From Beggiatoa leptomitoformis (GTDB lineage: Bacteria; Pseudomonadota; Gammaproteobacteria; Beggiatoales; Beggiatoaceae): a stretch of DNA of 64,000 bases. The stretch's first letter is position 1. The number at the start of each line of letters is the position of its first letter. Below the pieces are notes generated by a model that was not told where the DNA came from, did not search any database, and saw only the letters and a program-made list of their open reading frames with translations. The stretch spans positions 682,001 through 746,000 of the forward strand of contig NZ_CP012373.2 of assembly GCF_001305575.3 (NCBI RefSeq), read 5' to 3'. The translations under genes were made by a program, and so were the position numbers. Shown one piece after another: positions 6,657 to 14,992 of this stretch.

Positions 6657-8258
6657 ATGATTCGTTATGGGTTATTGAGTCTATTAATACTAACAAGTCC
6701 TATTGTACAAGCAGTTGATAAATATGCTTTAGTCATTGGGATTGGTAATTATTCTGACGGATGGCAATTAACTAACCCTGTTAATGATGCGGAAGATGTC
6801 AGTGTTGCATTAAAAAACGTGGGGTTTCGCGTTACAAAATTAGTCGATGTTGATAAACGTCAAATAAACCAAGAGATACAAAACTTTGCCTCATCATTAC
6901 AAAATGGGGATGTGGCTTTATTTTTCTTTTCAGGGCATGGATTTAGTGGGGAAAATATCGATAGGCGAATGACTAATTTTTTAGTGGGTAGTTTTGATGA
7001 ATCTGTTAGAACAGAAACAGCATTGCAAGAGAAATCTGTTGATGTGCAGTTTGTAATACGAAGTTTACGAGAGCGTAATCGTGGTGGCATCAATATTGTG
7101 GTATTAGATGCTTGCCGTAATATTCCTGAGCGGTTTCGCCGTGAACAAAAAGGTTTTTTTAATGATGGTTTGGTAAGTTTGGGAAAATATGAACGGTTTG
7201 TTATTAATTATGCAACACAGCCTTTGCAGGTTGCATTAGGTAATGATAAGAGCCGTAATAGTGCTTATACAAAGTATTTTATTCGTGGCTTACAGAATAA
7301 TGCATTAATTAATAAGAATATTACGGAGTTTTTTAACGAAGTAGGGTTGCAAATGGTAGAGGAGTTTGGCGAAAAACAAACGCCTGTAGTAGAAGCACCG
7401 CCGATACGTTTTTGTTTAGCCAATTGTGAGACATTAACGATTAGTCCTGCACCCGCGATACCTGAGCAATTACCGCAACCATTACCAAAAACAATCACAA
7501 ACAGTTTAGGCATGGAATTAGTGCTGATACCCGCAGGAAGTTTTATGATGGGTTCTAATGATGGGAGTCCTGATGAAAAGCCTGTGCATAAAGTAAAGAT
7601 AGATAAGCCATTTTATATGGGGAAATATGAAGTAACGGTGGGGGAATTTAGAACATTTATAGCAGAGAGCGGATATAAAACGGAAGCGGAAAAAGGAGAT
7701 GGTTGTTATGGATGGACAGGGAGTAGTTGGGAAAAGAAAAAAGAATACAATTGGAAATGGCTAGGATTTAAGCAAGAAGAAAATCATCCCGTAGCATGTG
7801 TAAGCTGGAATGATGCAGTAGCTTATACAGAGTGGTTAAGTCAGAAAACGGGAAAAACCTATAGATTACCAACGGAGGCGGAATGGGAATATGCGGCAAG
7901 GGGAGGGAGTTTGGGTAAATGGTATTTTGGGGATGACGAAAGTCAACTTGAAAACTATGCGTGGTATGGGGATAATTCGGGTAATCAGACTCATGCAGTA
8001 GGGCAAAAACGCTCAAATCAATACGGACTATATGATATGGCAGGGAATGTATGGGAATGGACATGCTCGGATTATACCAGTAATGGATACGATGGGAGTG
8101 AGCTAGTTTTATCTAAAAATTCCAATAAAGACAAGACGTTGCGTGGTGGCTCTTGGAGCTACTATTCCGATAACGCCCGCTCTGCTAACCGTGCCGACTA
8201 CGCACCTACGATTAAGGGCAACTATGTAGGCTTCCGTCTTGTTGTTATTTCCCCCTAG
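6657..8258 (+). CDS. Secreted caspase-like peptidase fused to FGE-type C-lectin domain
   Basis: A strong AGGAGG site precedes the ATG. The 533-residue protein has a signal peptide (MIRYGLLSLLILTSPIVQA), a caspase domain with His94 (FFFSGHG) and Cys153 (VLDACRN), a linker (PAPAIPEQLPQPLP), and an FGE/SUMF1 domain from NSLGMELVLIPAGSFMMGS to the C-terminus. The active-site Cys pair of real FGE is missing from the LRGGSW...GFRLV tail. The last 120 bases use C-ending codons (TAC, TCC, AAC, GCC, CGC, GAC), unlike the T/A-ending codons before them; this fits a transplanted variable region. It is paralogous to 3-1427. A periplasmic or extracellular receptor-peptidase is the likely role. Confidence 0.9.
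   Translation: MIRYGLLSLLILTSPIVQAVDKYALVIGIGNYSDGWQLTNPVNDAEDVSVALKNVGFRVTKLVDVDKRQINQEIQNFASSLQNGDVALFFFSGHGFSGENIDRRMTNFLVGSFDESVRTETALQEKSVDVQFVIRSLRERNRGGINIVVLDACRNIPERFRREQKGFFNDGLVSLGKYERFVINYATQPLQVALGNDKSRNSAYTKYFIRGLQNNALINKNITEFFNEVGLQMVEEFGEKQTPVVEAPPIRFCLANCETLTISPAPAIPEQLPQPLPKTITNSLGMELVLIPAGSFMMGSNDGSPDEKPVHKVKIDKPFYMGKYEVTVGEFRTFIAESGYKTEAEKGDGCYGWTGSSWEKKKEYNWKWLGFKQEENHPVACVSWNDAVAYTEWLSQKTGKTYRLPTEAEWEYAARGGSLGKWYFGDDESQLENYAWYGDNSGNQTHAVGQKRSNQYGLYDMAGNVWEWTCSDYTSNGYDGSELVLSKNSNKDKTLRGGSWSYYSDNARSANRADYAPTIKGNYVGFRLVVISP
8139..8258 (+). other. Candidate DGR variable region of the second caspase-FGE gene
   Basis: This is the gap-free counterpart of 1308-1427. Its codon style changes abruptly from the rest of the gene and the differences fall on surface-loop residues of the C-lectin fold. 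No template repeat or reverse transcriptase lies in the window; known DGRs can act on distant targets. Confidence 0.45.
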
Positions 8259-8328
8259 GATTCTTTACCCTTTATGCTTTTAATCTTTTACCCTTTTAAT
8301 CTTTAAGGATGTTAATCTTTTTTCTAAG

Positions 8329-8344
8329 TCCCCCTTGCGGGGGA
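8329..8344 (+). other. Hairpin 3' of the candidate variable region (copy 2)
   Basis: TCCCCC (8329-8334) pairs with GGGGGA (8339-8344) across a TTGC tetraloop. The stem length and loop size match the hairpin at 1482-1497 although the bases differ, which suggests the structure is conserved. Confidence 0.4.
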
Positions 8345-8345
8345 T

Positions 8346-8656
8346 CGCGATATTTTTTGTTTTTTTGCCGAATAAACACAGCCCAATTACAAATTATTAA
8401 CGCTAGTTCGGCGAGTGGCGAAAACCTTTTAGAATTTTTCAACTAAAAAAATGTAGGGTGGAATAGCGAAGCGTATTCCACCATACGATTTATAATCTGT
8501 TTTTGCTCAGTTTTTGCAGAATTTCAAGGTGGAATACGCTTCGCTATTCCACCCTACAACATTCAAGCTATTGTCTTTTTAAAAGAAACTCGCCGTACTC
8601 GCGTTATTAGCATTTTTTCGCCTAATAATTTGGCAATTTTCCCCAACTCCCCGCCA
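8346..8656 (+). repeat. Duplicated 3' flank of caspase-FGE genes (copy 2, interrupted)
   Basis: The sequence is homologous to 1500-1600 but interrupted by the element at 8400-8603. It resumes at 8610 with the same GCATTTTTTCGCC spacer and closing arm. A GACCTAACAGG segment shared with copy 1 follows at 8657. The remaining bases to the chemoreceptor gene (8680-8968) are AT-rich and presumably carry its promoter; nothing else was recognised there. Confidence 0.7.
8400..8603. mobile_element. 204-bp MITE-like element with TTATTA target duplication
   Basis: The element is flanked by direct repeats TTATTA (8394-8399 and 8604-8609). Its ends form an imperfect terminal inverted repeat, ACGCTAGTTCGGCGAGT against ACTCGCCGTACTCGCGT, with two mismatches. 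Inside are two 30-base segments in perfect inverted orientation (8453-8482 and 8529-8558) built around GTAGGGTGGAATA, each itself partly palindromic. There is no coding sequence. The paralogous flank at 1548-1553 has a single TTATTA, giving an empty-site comparison. A transposase acting in trans is presumed. Confidence 0.7.
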
Positions 8657-8968
8657 GACCTAACAGGCTTTTAAAGTGGGTTCTGAGTGTCGTAATCAGC
8701 TAAACAAGTGGGTGGTTTTAAGCGCATTATACGAAAACTCATTGATTATGAATGATTGTATTATTTCTTGTTGGTTAGCACTTCAAAACAGCCTTCTTTC
8801 CTACATAAATGAACGATAGAAAGATTATAATAGTCGGGGTAATTTCTCGCTATAACTCAACCATAAGATGGTAAATATAGGTAGAGAATTTGCTTTTTTG
8901 TAGAAAAATCGTTTTTTTATAAAAAATATGTTTTTTGTACATACTTTTATCTTCTAGGAATTGTTTTC

Positions 8969-11173
8969 ATGTTTACGACAATTAAGGTAAGCACCCGTTT
9001 GTGGTTTGGATTTGGTGCGATGATTCTTTTTATGTTGATGGTAGGTATTTCTGCCATTCTTCAATTGCAGGTTGTTTCTGGTTTAACAACCAAGCTATAT
9101 AACCATCCTTACACCGTCTCTAAGTCCATTTTAGAAATTCATACCGAAATTTGGCGTATTCGTAATAATATGAAAGATATTACTATTGCAGGGGAGGATG
9201 CCGAAAAAATAAAACAGCTAATTGACGATAATACCGCTATTGATAGTAATGTATTAACATTATTAGATATTTTAGATGACCGTTATTTGGGTGAGCAGTC
9301 TGATATTGCAGCATTACGGACAGAATTTATTGATTGGGTAAAATTACGGGAAAAAATCTATTTATTACCCCCAGCAGAAAGAGTATTGGCGATACGAGAG
9401 GGGGATGGCGCACATAGCTTTTCAGTTATGCTAGAAAATGTTAAAAAAATTATTACTTTTGCCAGTAATAAAGCAGTCAATTTTTTGGAAAATGCTAATC
9501 ATGAAGCAAACCAAGTATCTATTTGGGTTTTAGTTGTCATGTGTAGTGTTACGTTGGTAGGGTTTTGGACGGCATTTAGCATTGCTCGTTCTATTACTAT
9601 TCCACTACATCAAGCAGTACAGGCAATAGAAGCTATTACGCGTGGTAAATTGGATAATGTCATTAAAATTCATCAATTTGATGAAATTGGTAAGTTATTA
9701 CAAGCTTTTAGTATTATGCAGACACAACTGCGTGAACGCATACAAAAAGATAAGTTAATCATGGAGGAGGCGTTGCGGATTAAGCAAGCCGTTGATAGTA
9801 GTACAACGAGCGTTTTAATCATGGATAGCCAGTTTACAATTATTTATCTCAATAAATCTGCGCATAATTTATTTAAGCAGATGGAAACCTGTTGTCATCA
9901 AGAATTGGTGCAGTTGCGGGCTGATACGTTGTTAAATCAATCGATTGATGTTTTATATAAGAGTCCGCAACAACAGCGCGATTTATTTACTGTATTGACA
10001 ACTAGTCAACGGGCAAAATTTAATTTAGAAACTTTGCATATTGAATATATTGTTACGCCTGTTTTTAATGAACAAGGTGAGCGAATAGGTTATGTACAGG
10101 AGTTTTTTGACCGAACTGTAGAAGTCGCAACTGAAAAGGAAATTAACAGTGTTATTCAATCCGCTTCTTGTGGGGATTTTGAGCAGCGCGTGGATTTAAA
10201 AAATAAACTTGGCTTTTTTAATACGTTTAGTGCTGGGGTTAATGTCATTATGGACTATAACCAATTGGCTGTTAAAGATTTAATGCGCATTTTTTCTGCT
10301 TTGGCAAAAGGGGATTTAAGCCAAACGGTAGAAAATGATTATTTGGGTGCATTGGATACGTTAAAAAATGATATTAATTCAACAGTTATAAAAATAACAG
10401 CGGTTATGCGTCTGATTCAAGAATCCGCTGATATGGTTAATACCGCTTCTGAAGAAATTATGTTAGGTAATACCAGTTTAAGCCAGCGTACAGAGGAACA
10501 GGCCGCCGCTTTAGAAGAAACAGCCGCTAGTATGGAGGAGATGACCAGTACAGTGCAGCAAAATGCGGATAATGCCCGTCAGGCAATACAGTTAGCGATT
10601 ACTGCACAAGAGCGCGCAAATGCGGGTGGAACGGTGGTTAATCAAGCTGTGCAGGCTATGGGACAAATTAGTAGTAGTAGTAGGCAGGTTTCTGATATTA
10701 TTGGCGTTATTGATGAAATTGCTTTTCAGACTAATTTGTTAGCATTGAATGCCGCCGTTGAGGCAGCACGGGCGGGCGAGCAAGGACGTGGATTTGCGGT
10801 TGTTGCAAGTGAGGTGAGGCATTTAGCACAACGCAGTGCGAGTGCGGCAAAAGAAATTAAGAATTTAATCCGCGATAGTGTGCAAAAAGTTGAGGATGGA
10901 ACGCGCTTGGTAAATCAGTCTGGGCTGATGTTGGAAGAAATCGTGCTTGCTGTAAAGAAAGTTAATGATATTATTGCAGAAATATCTGCCGCTAGTCAGG
11001 AGCAATCCGCAGGTATTCATCAGGTGAACAAAGCGGTTAGCCAAATGGATGAGATGACGCAACAAAATGCGGCATTAGTCGAAGAATCCGCAGCCGCCAG
11101 TGAATCCATGCGTTCACAGGCACAAAAATTGAAAGAATATGTCAGTTTCTTTTCGCTAGGGAAAAATAGTTAA
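8969..11173 (+). CDS. Methyl-accepting chemotaxis protein with PAS domain
   Basis: The 734-residue receptor has a membrane helix near 13-33, a short periplasmic helical sensor domain (about 35-180), a second membrane helix (about 184-206), HAMP, a PAS-like domain (about 270-390, VLIMDSQFTIIYLNKSA) and the MCP signalling domain. The hairpin tip [20 protein letters not shown] is intact and methylation-type Gln/Glu repeats are present ([20 protein letters not shown]). It would report to CheA/CheW. No cognate che genes are adjacent. The C-terminus ends SFFSLGKNS and lacks the tethering pentapeptide seen in the second receptor at 26136. Confidence 0.95.
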   Translation: MFTTIKVSTRLWFGFGAMILFMLMVGISAILQLQVVSGLTTKLYNHPYTVSKSILEIHTEIWRIRNNMKDITIAGEDAEKIKQLIDDNTAIDSNVLTLLDILDDRYLGEQSDIAALRTEFIDWVKLREKIYLLPPAERVLAIREGDGAHSFSVMLENVKKIITFASNKAVNFLENANHEANQVSIWVLVVMCSVTLVGFWTAFSIARSITIPLHQAVQAIEAITRGKLDNVIKIHQFDEIGKLLQAFSIMQTQLRERIQKDKLIMEEALRIKQAVDSSTTSVLIMDSQFTIIYLNKSAHNLFKQMETCCHQELVQLRADTLLNQSIDVLYKSPQQQRDLFTVLTTSQRAKFNLETLHIEYIVTPVFNEQGERIGYVQEFFDRTVEVATEKEINSVIQSASCGDFEQRVDLKNKLGFFNTFSAGVNVIMDYNQLAVKDLMRIFSALAKGDLSQTVENDYLGALDTLKNDINSTVIKITAVMRLIQESADMVNTASEEIMLGNTSLSQRTEEQAAALEETAASMEEMTSTVQQNADNARQAIQLAITAQERANAGGTVVNQAVQAMGQISSSSRQVSDIIGVIDEIAFQTNLLALNAAVEAARAGEQGRGFAVVASEVRHLAQRSASAAKEIKNLIRDSVQKVEDGTRLVNQSGLMLEEIVLAVKKVNDIIAEISAASQEQSAGIHQVNKAVSQMDEMTQQNAALVEESAAASESMRSQAQKLKEYVSFFSLGKNS

Positions 11174-11216
11174 TGTCATGCGTAAAATCAATGTGCATGG
11201 CTGTTGCGCATTGATT

Positions 11217-11615
11217 TTAGAATAACGGAGAAGCAAACACTTGAACCCAATAATGTTTATAACTGCTATTTTCACAATAAGCATAGCCAAAACCTGTTAC
11301 GGTGAATTCTGGTTTTAAAATATTGGCGCGATGTCCTGTACTGCTCATCCAGCCATTCATCATAGCGATGGGTTCATTGATGCCTGCTGAGATATTTTCC
11401 CCCGCAAACCGATATTCATAACCCTGTGCTTTTAATCTATCGCCAGATGCCCAGCCGTGCAAATCAATGTGGTCAACATAGTTGTGTTGTGCCATTTCTT
11501 CTGCGTGTTTTTGCGCACTGTTCATTAGAATGGGGTGACATTCTACTGCGGCAAGCCCTGCATTATGGCGTGCGGTATTGGTTAAAATTAATAGTGTGTT
11601 GATTGTAGCGTACAT
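11217..11615 (-). CDS. CAP-superfamily (SCP/PR1) domain protein
   Basis: The 132 residues are almost exactly one bacterial CAP domain. It opens with LLILTNTARHNAG and keeps the cavity residues: His in YVDHIDLHG, Glu in AGENIS, and the GHRANIL motif. The last strand is YWVQVFASPLF. No signal peptide is visible, although CAP proteins are usually exported; an upstream in-frame start with a leader was not found. AGAGG lies nine bases before the ATG. The gene is convergent with the upstream chemoreceptor and looks monocistronic. Confidence 0.85.
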   Translation of the reverse strand: MYATINTLLILTNTARHNAGLAAVECHPILMNSAQKHAEEMAQHNYVDHIDLHGWASGDRLKAQGYEYRFAGENISAGINEPIAMMNGWMSSTGHRANILKPEFTVTGFGYAYCENSSYKHYWVQVFASPLF

Positions 11616-11895
11616 TTAAGAATCCTCTTGAAAAAGAAAGGGGAAAGCGGTGGATATTTATCGAAGTAGAAAGGAACATGCTAGAATAAAAAATAATCGT
11701 CTAGCCAATTTAATAACACAATAACTGGGCTAACGCTCAATGCCACTAAGTTAAACACGATAATGAGCGAGAAGAACTTCATTTATGTTATTTCTATTTT
11801 AAATGAAGCGTATTTACCTTAATGACATCGGGGCTAACTCATAAGTGAATGACGTTTAATACAGGAAATTAACCCACACCACTGGAAGACCACCA

Positions 11896-14829
11896 ATGGC
11901 TACAGACCTAAAATTATTAATATGTTACGCCCATCAAGACGCGACGTTTAAAGATACCCTGCTAGCCCATTTACAGGATTTACGTCAACAAAAAGCGGTA
12001 ACGGTGTGGGAAGATACTGCTTTGCACGAAGGGCAGTTACGTATCAGTGTCTTAGAAGCAGAATTGCAACAGGCAGGGGTGATTTTATTATTAGTGAGTC
12101 CTGATTTTATGCAATCACGGTTTGTTGCTATGCCTGCGTTATTGCGTCTTTTTAGGCAATTAAGCCTTGCAGGTAAGCGCGTTGTTCCTTTGATTTTGAG
12201 TGCGACAAATTGGGGTGTTTTGGATTTCTGTAAAACGCAAGCCTTGCCGAAAGGCGATATTCCACTGGAACGGGTGTTATATCCCGCAGAGGAATGGCAA
12301 GCCATTGTAAAACGGATTAGTCGTTGGTGTGCTGAACAATTGTCTGCACCTAATGAGGTATCCATTGCGGTTGATTTACAACATTTGCCCGCAACCAACA
12401 CACCGCTGGTGGGTCGTCGTCAAGCCTCAAAAGACTTAACGAATGCTTTTGATAATAAAAACACGTTTATTATTAGTATTACTGCCCCTGCTGGCGTGGG
12501 TAAATCAGCGTTAGTGAATGCGTGGTTAGAAAAAATTGCTCCTCATTATCTGGGAGCATCGCATGTGTTTGGCTGGTCTTTTTATGGTCAGTCTGATGAA
12601 CAACCGAGTGTTTCGTCGAGTTTATTTTTAACCCATGCTTTGCGATTTTTTGGACATACGGGGGAGTTGCCATTAACAGATGATGCAAAAGCGCAACGCT
12701 TAGCTATCTTACTCCGTGAAAAACCAATGATTTTAGTTTTGGACGGCGTGGAAGCCTTACAATACTCGCCACTGGTGCGTAAGGGCGCGTGTGCTGATTT
12801 GGGGCTAAAAACCTTTTTGCAAATCTTAAAAACCCAGCACTTGGGTGCGCAACATTTAGTCGTTCTCACATCACGCCAAAAAATCATTGAGCTGACCGAT
12901 ATTGAGCATAAAGGCTATGATAATTTAACCTTAGATAATTTAAATGCGGGCGAAAGCGCGAATTTATTGAAATTATTAGGTATTAAAGGTTCGCCTTGGC
13001 AATTAATTCCTGTCACAAAAACATATAGTGGTCATGCACTTGCCTTGATATTGTTGGGTAACTTATGTGTAGATGTTTATGCAGGAGATGTTACACAACA
13101 TGCCCGATTGCCTGCTCTATCCGTTGCAGAAGAGCAGGGTGGGCAAGCTTTGCGGGTGATACGGTTTTATGATGAAAAATTTTGGACTGTCAACGCCCCT
13201 GAACGGGTTTTTTTGCAGTTATTGAGTTTATTAGACCGTCCGTTGACACTGGCGGAAAGAACGTTGTTGTTACAGAATACGCAATTGGCTAAACCCGTGC
13301 GCAAACTCAGTGAGTTAGAATGGGCGGGGGTCATTTTTCATCTGAATAAATTGGGGTTGGTACAAACCCATCCGCAACAAAATCCCGAAGCATGGGACAC
13401 TCATGCCTTAGTACGTCATTATTTTCGTGAGCAATTACGTACTCAGCAGGCAGAATTATGGCAAGAAGCGCATCATGTATTGTTCGAGCATTTACAAACA
13501 TTACCCCCATCTAATCAACCAGATACATTAATTTCTTTAGAACCCTTATATAGAGCCGTTACACATGGCTGTTTGGCGGGGGAATATGAGGCGGCATTGC
13601 GTTTATATCGAGAGCGCATTTTACGAGGCGACCAGTATTATAGTACTCAGCAATTGGGGGCATTTTCGGCGGATTTAGCGGTCATTGCGAACTTTTTTGA
13701 AGCCAGTAATTGGGCAAAACCCATCACCAATCTTTCTATTGCTGATCAAAGTTGGCTGTTGGCGCAGGCTGCCTTTTATATGATGGCGTTAGGACAATTA
13801 GAAGAAGGATTGATGCCGTTAAAAGGCGCGGCGATGTTGTGTAAAGCGCGACAGGATTGGAAAAATGCGGCTAAAGCGCATAATAATCGCGCTGATTTAT
13901 TGTTGACATTAGGTCGTTTGAGTGAGGCTGAAGAGGTTGCACAGGCGGCCATTGAGTTAGCGGAAACCAGCCAGCATAATTTTACCCGTTTGTTATGTCA
14001 TGCAAAATTTGGGAATTTATTGCATCAATTAGGCGAGTTAGATTACAGCCACGCGGCGTTTGAGTTAGCCGAAATGTTGCAAGTTGAAGACCAGCCTAGT
14101 GATGGACAATTGTATTCACTTATTGGTTCTCAATATTGTGATTTATTGCTTGATACAGCACAAAATGCTGTGGAACACGGGACAATTTTATTACGTGCGC
14201 AGAAGTCTTTAGCCATTGCAGAAGAACAATTAGGCTTGGTAAGTATTGCGTTTGGACGGTTGACATTAGGTAAAGTATTTAATGTATTAGAGCGTTATGA
14301 GGAAAGTTTACTTGCCTTGAATGCGGCATTACAACAGTTGCGTCAAGCAGAAGTATTTTTATACATTCCTGAGGCGTTGTTAGCTAGAGCAGTGACTTAT
14401 CAACGGCTTAATCATTGGGATAGTGCTAAACGGGATGTAGAGGAAGTGTTAGACATTGCTAAACGCAGTAATATGTCTTTGTATGAAGTTAAAGCTAGCT
14501 TATTGTTAGCTAATTTGTTATTGGATAAGTATGCATTGCAACAACCGACGGGTAATTATTTTGTGACGCGCTTGGTTGGGCAAGGCGTGGGCGATAATAC
14601 GCTAACGCAAGCAGAAGAATTATATCGGCAAACATCGCGTTTAGTATATGAAATGAATTATCGATTGCGGTTAGCCGAGCTTTCATTGCTGGGCGCGCGC
14701 CTCGCTCATTATACTCATGCGACAGATAGCGCAATACATCATTTGGAAGTTGCACAGTCACGTATCGTTGCGATAGAGCAATGGGGGCTGTTAGGACAAT
14801 GGGAACGGGTACGCTTGGAAATAGGCTAG
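11896..14829 (+). CDS. TIR-STAND ATPase-TPR protein (NLR-like)
   Basis: The 977-residue protein opens with a TIR_2 domain (1-135: LKLLICYAHQDATFKDTLL, VTVWEDTALHEG, GVILLLVSPDFMQS). A STAND/NB-ARC-type ATPase follows, with Walker A APAGVGKSALV (about 197-207) and Walker B MILVLDGVEAL (about 277-287). A winged-helix region comes next, then TPR-like helices from about 540 to the end (KNAAKAHNNRADLLLTLGR). This architecture is used in bacterial antiphage sensing and plant-like NLRs. The Glu expected about seven residues after the fS motif in NADase TIRs is not seen; the stretch reads SRFVAMPALLRLF. The TIR may therefore be a signalling adaptor or inactive. It appears to be a single-gene unit. 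Confidence 0.9.
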   Translation: MATDLKLLICYAHQDATFKDTLLAHLQDLRQQKAVTVWEDTALHEGQLRISVLEAELQQAGVILLLVSPDFMQSRFVAMPALLRLFRQLSLAGKRVVPLILSATNWGVLDFCKTQALPKGDIPLERVLYPAEEWQAIVKRISRWCAEQLSAPNEVSIAVDLQHLPATNTPLVGRRQASKDLTNAFDNKNTFIISITAPAGVGKSALVNAWLEKIAPHYLGASHVFGWSFYGQSDEQPSVSSSLFLTHALRFFGHTGELPLTDDAKAQRLAILLREKPMILVLDGVEALQYSPLVRKGACADLGLKTFLQILKTQHLGAQHLVVLTSRQKIIELTDIEHKGYDNLTLDNLNAGESANLLKLLGIKGSPWQLIPVTKTYSGHALALILLGNLCVDVYAGDVTQHARLPALSVAEEQGGQALRVIRFYDEKFWTVNAPERVFLQLLSLLDRPLTLAERTLLLQNTQLAKPVRKLSELEWAGVIFHLNKLGLVQTHPQQNPEAWDTHALVRHYFREQLRTQQAELWQEAHHVLFEHLQTLPPSNQPDTLISLEPLYRAVTHGCLAGEYEAALRLYRERILRGDQYYSTQQLGAFSADLAVIANFFEASNWAKPITNLSIADQSWLLAQAAFYMMALGQLEEGLMPLKGAAMLCKARQDWKNAAKAHNNRADLLLTLGRLSEAEEVAQAAIELAETSQHNFTRLLCHAKFGNLLHQLGELDYSHAAFELAEMLQVEDQPSDGQLYSLIGSQYCDLLLDTAQNAVEHGTILLRAQKSLAIAEEQLGLVSIAFGRLTLGKVFNVLERYEESLLALNAALQQLRQAEVFLYIPEALLARAVTYQRLNHWDSAKRDVEEVLDIAKRSNMSLYEVKASLLLANLLLDKYALQQPTGNYFVTRLVGQGVGDNTLTQAEELYRQTSRLVYEMNYRLRLAELSLLGARLAHYTHATDSAIHHLEVAQSRIVAIEQWGLLGQWERVRLEIG

Positions 14830-14907
14830 GGGATGTTTACAAGCTAAATCTGTCGTTGTTTGAATCAGAATTTATTGCGTTTTTAGCATTAAAAAGTATT
14901 ATTTTTG

Positions 14908-14969
14908 CAAGTGTCCCTCTCTATCCCCCGTAAATGGGGGATGTTTTGCTTTGTGGAGAGGGTGACTTG
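14908..14969. terminator. Nested palindrome, probable bidirectional terminator
   Basis: An inner hairpin, ATCCCCC (14923-14929) with GGGGGAT (14936-14942), sits inside an outer imperfect inverted repeat, CAAGTGTCCCTCTC (14908-14921) with GAGAGGGTGACTTG (14956-14969). It lies between two convergent genes, where a two-way terminator is expected. Confidence 0.55.
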
Positions 14970-14992
14970 CTGTTGTGGTTTGTCTAGCCTGT

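Noticed and set aside
3-8258. Active formylglycine-generating enzymes
   Set aside because: Both FGE-type domains lack the C-terminal active-site Cys pair, and no sulfatase gene is nearby.
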